Assembly (NCBI GenBank): GCA_002900995.3
Contig: CM035304.1
Span: 1,471,498-1,535,497, forward strand
Length of the DNA stretch: 64,000 nucleotides
From: Ganoderma boninense
Lineage: Eukaryota > Basidiomycota > Agaricomycetes > Polyporales > Polyporaceae
Direction: 5' to 3'
This document shows, piece by piece, positions 34,457-44,582 of the stretch. Below the pieces are notes generated by a model that saw only the letters and a program-made list of their open reading frames with translations, was not told where the DNA came from and searched no databases. Position 1 is the stretch's first letter, and each line of letters opens with the position of its first letter. The position numbers and the translations under genes were made by a program.

Positions 34457-35920
34457 CTACAACCTGATTGGGAACTCGTCTGCCATGTATGCTACATAGT
34501 CCTCCCACATCGCCTTTGCAATGCGATCACGTCGAGCGTCAGCGCGGTCCTTCTCTTGCTCACTGACATGTCCCCCAAGGCTTCCTGGCACAATGGGTAC
34601 CTCACCACCATCCCCGACCTCAACCTCGACACCTTCAACCGTGTGAAACCGCTGAGCACCCTGCCTGTCCTCTGTTGCACCGCCTCGTGGTCGAATGAAG
34701 TTGAACATGCAAAATGTTGCACAGACGAGTTTTGCTTGTGTTGGTGCGCTGTATTCTGGGGCCCGTATCATAAGTGGAAACTCCCGCTTTGAGGTACCTA
34801 GGATGCGCTCGACAACATTGCGTGCAGTAGCATGTCGTAAATTGAAGAGTTCTTTGCAATTCTGTGGCCTATAACATTTTCCGATCAAAGCTTGCCTCAA
34901 AATACACCTCATATTGGAGCATACGCACCGTTGACTTCCCAATGCCCACTCTTTCAGATGATACCGTACACCTCGATATGGAACCAGCAATGCATCACAG
35001 GATGGAAATCCTGCATCACCCAAGTAGTATCGCCCATCAGGTATGCGGAGATCACTCCGCCGTGCATCATCCCACACTCGTCCATCTGCCGCACTCCCTT
35101 CCCAGCCAGCCAAGACATAGCAGAACCGCATGTCAAATGTTGCACAGACAAGGACATTTTGCGCCAAGAAACCTATATAAGTATGCACTGAGTTCAGTGA
35201 AGCTGTACCAAGCCCGATGATATTTATCGCACCTTTACGGCAGCGGTACCTTGCATGCACATTGGCGCGGAAGTGGCCTGCAAATAAGGAGCCGTCGACA
35301 GTGGCACGCACATCCTCAAAGTAGGGATAGAGTTTGGGATTTTCTCGGATCTCGGGGGGGCACTCGTCGGGTGGGAGATAGACATGTCTTCTGTAGAAAC
35401 CGGGAGACACAATTGCCTCAAGGACTTGGTGAAAGTTGCTAATATTGAATGTAGTACACATGAAGCCCGGAATGATGGATATGAGTTCAATACAAGTAAC
35501 ATACCGACTGATTGTATCAGCACTATGTTGCCACCGATTCTTGAGTGCCCGGATAGAAACCCCGGTTCGGCACTGGTATAAAAATGTTGCAAGCTTCTCC
35601 GCAGCTGATACTGAACGCGTAGTACGAAGGCCACCATAGGTCACAAGTTCGGAGTGAAGGTTCCAAAAGATAGGCTGTGACATTCCAAGGACATTGTAAA
35701 ATGTTTGAGGATTGCCACTGCAAAGCTCTTGTAGGTATAGGCTTCCCGTCAGAATCGAGGTGCTTTGCGGTTGGCGGAGTAGGATGGGACCAGCGAGGTG
35801 AATTGCACAAGCCGATACGGCAAGAGCAGTAATACCAGCGAGGACTCGTCTACGCCGGTCACGTAGTAGGCGGTAGCGTTGTGCACGCTCGAGAGCAGCC
35901 GGGGTATGAAGGGAGGGCAT
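34457..35920 (-). CDS. HARBI1-type transposase (DDE superfamily 4)
   Basis: Catalyses excision and insertion of the element. Model: 35920-35505, 35438-35233, 35172-34929, 34868-34457; introns of 66, 60 and 60 nt; 425 residues. The intron sites are inferred from splice consensus and because removing them restores family motifs ('ISRNFHQVLEAIV', 'RKGFLAQNVLVCATFDM', 'GSQRPQNCKELFNLRHA'). All three introns are multiples of three without stops, so the frame also reads straight through as about 487 residues. Catalytic residues: Asp in 'ATVDGSLF', Asp in 'GSAADGRVW', Glu in 'NVVERILGTSKREF'; 'YLGDAGFP' is also conserved. The N-terminus has a hydrophobic stretch (ITALAVSACAIHLAGPILL). No damage seen. 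Confidence 0.85.
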   Translation of the reverse strand: MPSLHTPAALERAQRYRLLRDRRRRVLAGITALAVSACAIHLAGPILLRQPQSTSILTGSLYLQELCSGNPQTFYNVLGMSQPIFWNLHSELVTYGGLRTTRSVSAAEKLATFLYQCRTGVSIRALKNRWQHSADTISRYVTCIELISIIPGFMCTTFNISNFHQVLEAIVSPGFYRRHVYLPPDECPPEIRENPKLYPYFEDVRATVDGSLFAGHFRANVHARYRCRKGAINIIGLGTASLNSVHTYIGFLAQNVLVCATFDMRFCYVLAGWEGSAADGRVWDDARRSDLRIPDGRYYLGDAGFPSCDALLVPYRGVRYHLKEWALGSQRCVCSNMRCILRQALIGKCYRPQNCKELFNLRHATARNVVERILGTSKREFPLMIRAPEYSAPTQAKLVCATFCMFNFIRPRGGATEDRQGAQRFHTVEGVEVEVGDGGEVPIVPGSLGGHVSEQEKDRADARRDRIAKAMWEDYVAYMADEFPIRL

Positions 35921-36113
35921 CGAATACAGTGACAAGGGATGCGGGATGCTACTGTACTATTGGGCGCCACGTAAGGCGGGGCTCGGACGTGACAACGGTG
36001 GTGACGGACAGTCTGTTGCTCGACCACAATCCTATCCTACTCAGCCGTATTCTGCGCCACCGGGCTAGCGACGCCGGCGCTTTTTCAGCTAATCCAACCC
36101 TATCCTACTCTTA

Positions 36114-36134
36114 TCCGACGTACCGAACGGGGCC
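36114..36134 (-). repeat. Right terminal inverted repeat of the Harbinger element
   Basis: Pairs with 32986-33006; followed by TAA at 36135-36137. Confidence 0.85.
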
Positions 36135-36137
36135 TAA

Positions 36138-36541
36138 CTGTAGTACTTAACTTACTGCGGCCTACTAGCGCTACCTACCCTCTGTCCCTTTACGGCCTGA
36201 AGCTTTTGAAGGCAACCATCGCCGAGACGAGTCGCCTCGCAAACCACTCTGCGATGTGCATGCCAAGATCCCGGGTTGATATGAAGAGTCAAGCTTGCCG
36301 GACTCAAATGCTCAGGCTCAGCGCTCGGCGACGTTCCAAGCTTACAGTTTCAACTTGTCTCAGACTTATTCAGTATCCCGACTACAAATGTCCCCACCGC
36401 TTTCCAGCTAACGTCGACACTACTGCAGTACATGTGGAATACCATACCTGCCTCGTAAATCGCGCCTGATGCCCAAGTTCACAATGGACCGAACATTCAC
36501 AAACATAGCCAGAGTAAGTTCGTGTACTTAGGCTCTCTAAC
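36138..36541. other. Intergenic, no gene seen
   Basis: 404 bp, 3' of the minus-strand F-box gene and next to the Harbinger end; nothing recognisable. Confidence 0.5.
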
Positions 36542-38247
36542 CTATCTCTCTCCCACCTCGGGCAGGCTAGCATACAACTGCGCCGTCTCGCGGCCCATCC
36601 GAATGGCCTCCATGTACTGCAACACGTCCATCCACCCCCTCCCCGCCTCCTGCGCCCTAATTTCCGAATGCGCGCTCTCGAGATCGACAGCAGGGAAGAC
36701 ACGATCGAGCACCGCCGCCATGTCCATGTACGACTTGGACAGGAGCGTCGCGACGATGTACCGTACCCCGAGATGCCGCAGCCGGTGTCTGAGCAGCGGC
36801 ACCGCGCCCATCGGCGGGAGGGCGGCGGCTGTGACGTCGAGCTCGGGGACGCAGAGCACGCCGAGGCTCGGGCAGCGCCGCGCGAGCTCGACGAGCCCGA
36901 GGAGCGTCGGGCGTGCGACGGAGGCCTGCGAGTACTCCCCCGTGAAGTGCGAGACGCGGAAGGCGGCGAGGCGTGGCCACGCGGCGCCGAAGCGTACAAG
37001 ATCGTCATCGCTGACGGGCGGGACAATGTAGAAGAAGTAGATGTGGAAAAAGGTGATGTTGGGGAAGGCGAGCAGGGGCTCCAGGTACTGCATAAGGCTG
37101 GTGGGCGGGTGCGGGGCGCCTTCGAAGACGTGGATGATCTTGAGCGTGAAGGAGGTGAGCAGCGCGGGATCGCAGCGTCGGCATATAGCGGCTATTGAGG
37201 CTCTGGTATCTTGACCGCTTGGTGGATGGGTGATAATGAGCGCGATTGACGTGAGGCGGGGGAGCTCGCAAGCTTGGAAGATAGCGACGAGGTGGTCGAA
37301 GTGGCCGCCGAGGAAAAGGGTCGCCAGTCGCTCGAATCTGGTCTCGGACATGGCCAAGGGAGCACCGCTCGGGAACACGATGGAAGTCATCTTGAGATTT
37401 TGAAGGGTGGGTATAGCTGAGAGCGACTGTAGAACGTGGTCTGAGTCGAGGACGACCTCGCAGGAGATCGATAGTGTCCTTAACCTAGTGAAATGGCGCT
37501 TGAATGATTCCAATTGTCCATTGCCCAGGTTGACCGGTTGACGAGCGAGGGTTAGGTCAATATTGTAGGTGAAATGCTCCAAATCTGGCGCCAGGAGTGG
37601 AAAAATGTCAAGCAACGAGCTGACCGCATGCGGAACGATGTCAGTGTCTCCCTCATCCTCAAGTACGAACGAGAGCTCGACAATGCGGAGGGTAGGGGAG
37701 ATGAGGAGCGTAAGGGCGGAGATATCCGGGATAGGGATGTTGTGAGCGAAGAGTCGGCGAAGACGAGGCATTAGTGGAGAACCCTTGCACCTCGCCGCGA
37801 GGAACATCCAGACAGAGGGCAGAATAGTGAACCCAAGTTCTCCTTCGAGCCCGTGGATGACGCGCACGCGCTCAGCATAGATTCGAAATCTGGTCCAGTC
37901 TTTGGGTAGGATTGCGCCACTGAGCACCTGCGTGCTGTTCTGGTGAATACGAGGTCGCACAAGGAGAAGGGAGAATAATAGCCTACGTATCGCGAACCGA
38001 CCCATTTGTAGTTCGGCAAGACCCTCAATAGCGGATGGATGTCGTCGAGCTCTCGCCACAGTACACTCAGCCCATGATGGGAGATCGAGCTGCAAACGAC
38101 CACAGACGAGGCCAAGGCCTTGCGACAAATTTTTCGTTGCAGGTCTCCTTCCTGAGAATTGTCCTGGCTGATTGAATCTGGGGCCAGCTGATCGAAAATT
38201 GCAGCCAGAATGTCGTGACACGCAAGGGCAGACCTGCAGGCTGTCAT
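36542..38247 (-). CDS. Type I F-box/LRR-like protein, intact
   Basis: Exons 38247-37987 and 37927-36542 with a 59-nt phase-0 intron; 548 residues. Start MTACRSALACHDILAAIF, then 'DQLAPDS', 'SISHHGLSVLWRELDDIHPL' and 'LPNYKWVGSRY' at the donor. Body: 'FTRLRTLSISCEV', 'LSAIPTLQNLKM', 'LLAFPNITFFHIYF'. C-terminal block: 'DDDLVRFGAAWPRLAAFRV', 'RPTLLGLVELARRCPSLGVL', 'LLRHRLRHLGVRYIV'. It is closest to the gene at 31080-32785 by eye. A long open frame extends upstream of exon 2 to 38509, but it reads the intron and exon 1 in the wrong frame. ATG 38247 is preceded by AG, again suggesting a leader intron flush with the start. Predicted SCF adaptor. Confidence 0.85.
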
Positions 38248-38483
38248 CTCCTGCGTCGATGACCATTAGAACAATGCGATAGAAAATATGTTTGCATCTA
38301 TGCATACCATCACAGACGGGGATTTGGGTAGGGATCAGAGCACAAGGCGAAAAGCAGTCGTCGTCAGGGTCGTCGGTTAGCAGCCGCGTCGGAGGAGCTC
38401 TGCTGCTCTGGCGAGTACGTCTGGTACAAGCGTGTAAGCGCTCAAAGCGGCCGTTTCGGAAAGGACCCGGCGCCAGACGGGTA

Positions 38484-38947
38484 CACACCCATTTTGTGGA
38501 TTTGTCCACCGAAGGTCACTGACTTAGGTCCTGCGCACCTCCCACCGGAGCTCCACGGACCACGCCCGGGACGTCGGTATGATGTCGGTTTTGACCAGAT
38601 CTCAAAGGACGTCCTGAGGGCGCTTCTGGAAATCCGGCGTCAAAGGCATCAAAAACCAGATGGCAGTCCCAAACATGGATTTCTCGAAAAACAAGTCAGA
38701 TAGCGTCCTCTGCATTGTATCACTACATCCATATTGGCTCCAGTTCTCCTGGAAGGCAGAGTGGAAGTGGTTGTAAATCTGTAAATGAGTTCGGGAAGAG
38801 GAGATCACGTGCATGGACGTCGGGGGAGCTCGTCGTGACGTCCGGAGGACGTCCCTTGCACGGAGGTCGGCCGGACGTCCATCACGGAGGTCTATCTGCA
38901 ATCTGGTCAAAACGGCCGTCCGTGGACGAAATAGAGAAATGGGTGTG
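38484..38947. mobile_element. MITE-like element with TA duplication
   Basis: 464 bp with imperfect inverted ends starting CACACCCATTT (24 of 32 bases match) and flanked by TA (38482-38483 and 38948-38949). A second inverted match (TTTTGACCAGAT near 38590 and its complement near 38910) lies inside. No coding capacity. TA flanks fit a non-autonomous Tc1/mariner-type element, but its ends differ from those of the copy at 3384-4996, so that copy is not its source. Confidence 0.55.
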
Positions 38948-39087
38948 TATGCGCGGAACGGTCACAACATACCCCCTTTTGCAACTAGGCTCTTGTATTC
39001 AACGAATATACCATGGTTTGTCCCACTTTTTGTCCTATGCAACATTCATAGTAGGGATAAGGCAGACGGTGTCGTAGGTGTTCACGT

Positions 39088-39571
39088 CACATCCCGTCTC
39101 ACATGGAACTGGGCTAATGCCCACAGACGTGCTTGAACCACCAACGAAGGACATGGACGGTGCATTCGAACGGAGAACCCAACAAGGTGTCCATCTACAC
39201 AAATCATCCCCTAGTATCCGTGCGTCATCGTGGCTGGTCCCATTTATCTGGTCCCGAAAGGCCGCCCCCGCACTGCTGCATTAACCAAGTTGAGTGCGCT
39301 CAGTGTGGGCCACCGCGGTCGCTCTTCCCAACGCCCCCTCCTTTCTCCAACCCCCTGCGCACAAACTAGATCCTGTCCCGCTCTCGCAGATTTCTTCTCC
39401 AAGTGAGTCGGGTTTCCTCGACATCGAACGGATGAGCATACACCCCCCTTCCGATCTTGCCGCAACGCAGTGTTAGGCAAGAGATGGATCTCGTTCACTG
39501 TGAGCGGTGCCTTTTGAGAGCTCGCTTCCTCCAGGATGAATTCCATAAGTAGCTCGAACTCACCACACGGG
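39088..39571 (+). repeat. Duplicated promoter/leader segment (pairs with 63425-63883)
   Basis: This 480-bp segment aligns, with small gaps and roughly three-quarters identity by eye, to the reverse complement of 63425-63883, the region just upstream of the gene at 62281-63370. Shared blocks include CGTCGTGGCTGG-type sequence, CGCTCTTCCC.ACGCCCCC, CTCTCGCAGATTTCTTCT and TTTCCTCGACATCGA. The copy ends where the 3' part of the F-box gene at 39635 begins; no coding part of the partner gene follows, so this is a stranded 5' fragment. Confidence 0.7.
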
Positions 39572-39634
39572 TCTCCTGTGTCCAGCCCACCCTACAGATC
39601 GCAGGCCGAGTCTCGAAGGCGAAAGGTTGAGAGC

Positions 39635-41295
39635 TTAGTAGGGCTCGCGACTGCGCCGCGTCGTCTTCAGCAACTGCAGGAGTCTGACCCATCCATTCAC
39701 CCTCGACCCAGCCTCGAGCTCCACCAGCTCCATGGAAGGGAAGACGCGATCGAGGACCCCCGCGACCTCAGCCAAGTGCGCCGGGGGCTCGGGCGACGGA
39801 AGCGCGACGTCGTCGACCCAGAAGCACTGCAGGCCGTGCGCGACTCGGGGAGGGAGCGCGGCAGCGGCGGCGGAGTCCTCCTCAGGGACGATTTTTGCGT
39901 CGAGCTCGGGCACCCTGAACGCCTCGAGGTGCGGACACCGCCGCGCGAGGTCGACCAGTCCCGCGAGCGTGGGCCGCACGAGCTCGGGCGGGGCGTCCAA
40001 GTGCTTCATCATGAAGCGGGAGACGCTGAAGTGGGACAGTCGTGGCCACGCAGTGCCCATTCGCGTGAGGTCGTCGTCGTGGACCGAGGGGACCGCGTTG
40101 GAATACCAGAGGTTGAAGTGTTCAAGGTTGGGGAAGGCGAGGAGTGGCTCGAAGTACTCCATGAGGCAGTGGGGGGTTGGAGTGTTCCCGGAGAACGGAT
40201 AGAGGACGCTTGTGCTGAAGGAGGTGAGCAATGGGGGGTTGCAGCGTTGGCAGATGGCGGTCAACGAATCCAGAGCGCCTTTGGCGATGGGCGGTTGGCT
40301 AAACTGCACGGTAATGCTGGTCAAGCTCGGGAGCTGGCAGGCGACGATAAACGCGGTGAGGTCGTCGAAGGAACCGGCGACTTGGAGCTGCGTCAGGAGT
40401 TGGAACGTGTAAGAACGCAGGGGGTTGAGGTTGCTTGAAAGTTCAATGCAACATGTGAGCTCTCGGAGGGAGGTAATGGGGGGGGAGCATTTGTAGGGCA
40501 TCGTCGTCGAGAGCAAGGGTCTCCGGGATGGATAGCGTTTTTAACCGCGTACACTGCCAGAATGACTGGATAAATCCAGGGCTGATGTCAACGTCTACGT
40601 CACAAGAGAATTGCTCCAAATTTGGTGCGACGGCGGGAATGGTCTCCAATAGTGAGTTGGTCACGTTTGTAGCAGTTTTGCGGTCGTCCTCCCCCATTAC
40701 GAGAGGAAACAAGATGTAAAGCGTGCGTAGGGAGGGTGACAGATGGAGGACGAAAGCAGATGTTTCCGAGTTGCGCAGGTCCAAGACAGAGAGGTCGCGA
40801 ATACGAGGCATCAACGGAGAGCCTTTGGACTTCACTGCGAGGAATGGCCAGATTGACGGATGGATAAGGTCCATAGGTATAATTTCTGGCCTTCGCGGCG
40901 CTATAATGGAACGCACGCGCTCAGCGTAGAACTGGAACCTGCCCCAGCCTTCGTCTGATATCGCGCCACGAAGCATCTAAAGCAACAAAAAATCAATTTG
41001 GGATTCAGAGTGGGTCAAAAACGGACGTTGGGTAGCTCACGAGGTGCCGCTCGACAAGCTTGCAGTCTGGCAAGACCTTGATCAAGGGATGGATACCGTC
41101 CAGCTCTCTCCACAAAGCATTCAACGCGTGGTAGGATAGGGTAGTGCAAGTGCGAGCGGACGAGGCCAAAGCTTTTCGACAAATCCATCGCGATTCCTCG
41201 GTTGCACTAAATCCATCGCTTGGGACAGGAGCGAGTTGGTCGAAGATTGCCAGGAGAATATCGTGGCATCCGAGTGCACGTTCGCGCGGTGTCAT
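39635..41295 (-). pseudogene. Type I F-box/LRR-like gene, frameshift in a G8 run
   Basis: Exons 41295-41041 (MTPRERALGCHDILLAIF, then 'DQLAPVPS'; 'TTLSYHALNALWRELDGI') and 40976-39635 ('MLRGAISDEGWGRFQFYA'), phase-0 intron of 64 nt. Exon 2 loses its frame at the run of eight G at 40478-40485: upstream reads 'ALDDDALQMLPP', and with one G fewer it continues 'ITSLRELTCCIELSSN' in the frame open to 39635. The rest is normal: 'FDDLTAFIVACQLPSLTSI', 'DDDLTRMGTAWPRLSHFSV', 'RPTLAGLVDLARRCPHLEAF'. With the run corrected the protein would be 531 residues. A homopolymer error in the assembly is as likely as a real mutation. Confidence 0.7.
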
Positions 41296-41682
41296 CTGTT
41301 GTACACCTGCTCGTGAGCATGATATACCAATCGATAGAACGCCCAGGCATGTACCTCCAAAGCTGGACCGCCGACACTGTTGGAGAAGGAGATGCACCTA
41401 GGTTGTGGCTGTGGAATGCTGTCGAGGCGCTCCTTCAGCGCTTGTCGGAATGATGCTCGACCCCACGGCCCACTACCGAGTCGCGACCAGCCTATGCTCA
41501 AAGACGTACATCAAGTACTTGGTACTACAAATGCTGATACTGCAGTTGTGTAGAACCATTACAGCTGACGGCTCCACGTCACAATGAACTAGGTGAAAAG
41601 CGAACATCCTAAGTTCCTGTTATTTCTGTCCTCAGCACCCCAGTGGTAGTCCTTGAGATTGAACACCCTCAAGTGCGGCGCG

Positions 41683-43327
41683 TCAAAGCCGCATACCCTT
41701 CAACATCCCCAGGAATTCTCCCCACTCCTTGGCGTGCGACGTGATTGGCCTAGCGTCATCCAAGTCGATCGAAGGGAAAAACACGATCGAACACCGTCGC
41801 GGCCTCCGCGAACCGCTCGGACTCGGGCGCAGGGAGGACAACGTTGTCGAGCCAAAGGGTCCGCAAGCCATGCCCGAGAGGAAGAGTCGTCGTATTAGCA
41901 TTAGGCTCGGGAAAGACACTCGCGTCCAGCTCGGGGACACGGAACGACTCGAGATGTGGACACCGCCGCGCGAGGTCGACGAGGCCCGACAGCGTGGGCC
42001 GCGCGAACTCCGAGTCGGGTAGGCCGGGGGCGTCCTGGTGATGCGAGACGTAGAGGTGCGACAGACGGCGCCACGCGGCGCCGCAGCGAGCAAGGTCGTC
42101 GTCGTGGATTGAGGGTTTTGCGTGGAAGAACGAGAGGTTGAAAGACTTGATGTTGGGGAACGCAAGGACAGGCTCGAAATACTGCAGGAGACGGCTAGGG
42201 CGGGGCGACTCGGTGGTGAACGCGAACATGATGCCGGCCGTGAACAACGTCAGTAACGCGGGGTTGCAGCGTCGACAGATGGCAGCAAACGAGTCTACGG
42301 GTTCTCCGGTGACTGGCGGTTCTTTCACTCGAAGAGTGAGGCCTGTCAGGCTGGGGAAGTTGCATGCTCCCATGAATGCAGTGAGGTCGTCCAAGCCTCC
42401 CATAACATTCAGGCCCGTGAGGTGTTGGAAGGTGTACGGGTGCAGGGTGAGGGCGGAGCTGTTTGAGTGGTCGATGGTGCACGTAAGATCTTGTAGCGCA
42501 GCCATGCCAGAGAAGATCCGGAGCGCGTCCCTGTCTAGAGCGTCCTCGGAATGTATTGTCAGTGTTTTCAACCGTGCGAAGTGTCTAAATGCTTCAATGT
42601 ATCTGTAGCCGAGGCGAATATCGATTTCGCACTTGAACGTCTCCAAGTTCGGCGCCAAGAGGGGTAGGGTCTGCAGCAGCGAGCTGACTACGTGTTGAGC
42701 AATTTGACCATTAGCCTGTTCTTTTTTGAGGACAAAAAGTATGTCAAAGGTGCGAAGAGAGTGGGACAGGAGGAGGGCAAGGGCAGATGTTTCCGAGAGA
42801 TGGAGGTCCAAGGCAAGGAGGTAGTGAAGACGGGGCAATAATGGTGAGCCGTTGCATCTCGCTTCGAGGAAGTTCCAGACGGATGGATAGATGGCCCCGG
42901 GGTCTACGAATCGTATCATTGACTCCGACCCTACAATGGCGCGCACGCGAGCCGCATACAGCCGGAACCTGGCCCAATCTCTGTCCGATATTGCGCCACA
43001 AAGTACCTGGATTATTGGGTATAAATCTAGGAATTAATAATTGTCAAATGAAGGTCTAGGCTACTAGCTCACGAATTGGGAATCGACACGCCTGCAGGTT
43101 GGCAAGGCCCTGATCAAAGGATGAATACTGTCTATCTCCCGCCACAAGACATTCAACGCGTGGTGGGATAGAGTGGTGCAGGTGAGCGCAGCAGAGACCA
43201 ACGCCCTACGATAATTACGGCGTAAATCCTCTGTTTTCTCGTACCAATCAGGCCGACCTGGGGCGAGGTGGTCGAAAATTGACGCGAGAACGTCATGGCA
43301 CCCAAGTACAGATTCGAGTGGCGTCAT
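41683..43327 (-). pseudogene. Type I F-box/LRR-like gene, late frameshift
   Basis: Exons 43327-43073 (MTPLESVLGCHDVLASIF, then 'DHLAPGRPD'; 'TTLSHHALNVLWREIDSIHPL') and 43006-41683, with a 66-nt phase-0 intron. Exon 2 is open until the run of five A at 41776-41780 (T on the coding strand); there it reads 'VFDRVFPFDRLG' and stops, whereas with one base fewer it continues 'FPSIDLDDARPITSHAKEWG' and ends 'MLKGMRL' at 41683. So only the last 30 or so residues are affected, and a protein ending at 41756 might still work. Body motifs: 'LDDLTAFMGACNFPSLTGL', 'DDDLARCGAAWRRLSHLYV', 'RPTLSGLVDLARRCPHLESF'. Nearest relative: the adjacent gene at 39635-41295, a tandem pair. Confidence 0.7.
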
Positions 43328-44054
43328 CTCGGGCTGCTGTGCGGTAGCGCTAGCTGTGAGAACATGCAGTAAGCGAAAGAACCTCTTGAAATGTACCTTG
43401 TAAGAGCGTACCACCGGCTACTACCCGTCAGCCGGCGACCAGAGACGGAGACGGAGCAGTGCGGCCTGAGCAAGTCGCAAACAAAGTCCGAATCCAGCAT
43501 GGCGGAAGCTCCAGATTCTCTCACGGCCCGGCCCGAAGGAGCCGTCCAGGTTTGGCGGGATCAAAACATTTAACAAGTTGGATGCGTCCAGTCGAGCACA
43601 GGTAGCTAAGTAGAACGCACCGCACTATCCTCAAGTCATGTCAGCCAACATTGAGGAGGAGGAAAAGAGTCCACAATCTGAACTATTCGCTGTGGTGCGC
43701 AAATTTGAAAGGGTGCCTTCATTGTCGACTCTTCCGCATGTTGGTTCTGCCATATTCCAATTTTGAACGTCACCGACGCATTCATGCATGACACGGCGGA
43801 GATCCGGCGAAATCGCGCATCCAAAACAAACTCGAACACCCATTCCTGCCAGCCAACATCTAGCAGCTGGTGAAAGCGCAGAAAAAGGGCAGAAAACTCG
43901 TCAAGGCGCTTCAAGGCGCGCCGCGGATGGTTGTTTGAGCGCTTGAAGCAGTGCGCGCTCGCAATTATTGTGATGGCGCCCATGTTCGATTCCGTCCGCG
44001 ACCTGCACCCAACCTCCGCCGCCCTCTGCTCAAACCAAACTCGCCCTGCTCATC
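43328..44054. other. Intergenic, no gene seen
   Basis: 727 bp between divergent genes; a minus-strand frame at 43636-43983 (115 codons) has no recognisable features. Should contain promoters for both flanking genes. Confidence 0.45.
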
Positions 44055-44582
44055 ATGACTGACGTCCCCGCCAACTCCCAGCCTCGTCCCCGGAGGACCG
44101 ACCCCACAAAGATTCGTGCCGAGCCCCGACCTACTGTCGCCTTCGGTTTCGTTCTTGACTACCAATGCCGCCTTCGCTGGGCTAGGCAATGCGTCGCGGA
44201 GCATGAAAGGGAGAACCCTGGCGCGTACACCCCCGAGCAGATCGAGGAAATGCTCGATTGCATCGTTCAGGTCATGAACCGTGCTATCCCCGAAGACGTC
44301 TATGACGCCCTCCCCGACGTTCCCCGCATTCGCTGGAGCCTCTTGCCCGTCAGAGACGGCAAGCCTGTCTCCTACAACCTGTGGGTGTTTGCGCTGCGAG
44401 ACAACAGCACGTCGTGGAGAATGCGCTCTCCGACGACTCCGGAGCACATCGAGGCAGTCAGGAAGGAGCTGGGGCTCGAGGAGGGCTCGGAGCCGAAGTG
44501 GGTTCACGTTGCTGGGTACGTTGGCGAATCCCTTTGCATGATTACCCCCACCTTGATTCCCGCACATTGCACCAGAATTTGA
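44055..44582 (+). CDS. Hypothetical protein, 155-175 residues
   Basis: ATG 44055 opens a frame of 175 codons with good coding character: MTDVPANSQPRPRRTDPTKI, then a soluble region ('FGFVLDYQCRLRWARQCV', 'YTPEQIEEMLDCIVQVMNRA', 'SYNLWVFALRDNSTSWRM', 'EHIEAVRKELGLEEG'). A likely intron at 44516-44575 (GTACGT...CACCAG, 60 nt, no stop) would shorten it to 155 residues with the same stop at 44580-44582. No signal peptide or membrane segment. I do not recognise a domain; it resembles small uncharacterised agaricomycete proteins. Confidence 0.65.
   Translation: MTDVPANSQPRPRRTDPTKIRAEPRPTVAFGFVLDYQCRLRWARQCVAEHERENPGAYTPEQIEEMLDCIVQVMNRAIPEDVYDALPDVPRIRWSLLPVRDGKPVSYNLWVFALRDNSTSWRMRSPTTPEHIEAVRKELGLEEGSEPKWVHVAGYVGESLCMITPTLIPAHCTRI

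Larger units (their letters stand above)
32986..36134. mobile_element. PIF/Harbinger-type transposon
   Basis: 3149 bp with inverted ends starting GGCCCCGTTCGG (20 of 21 bases match between 32986-33006 and the reverse of 36114-36134) and a TAA target duplication (32983-32985, 36135-36137), both typical of PIF/Harbinger. As in that superfamily it carries two genes: a Myb/SANT-like protein on + and a HARBI1-type DDE transposase on -, here converging tail to tail. It sits between F-box genes at 31080-32785 and 36542-38247. Confidence 0.9.

Noticed and set aside
36542..38509. 655-codon open frame with a long N-terminal part
   Set aside because: Upstream of 37927 it reads the intron and exon 1 in the wrong frame; the F-box exon 38247-37987 is in another frame.
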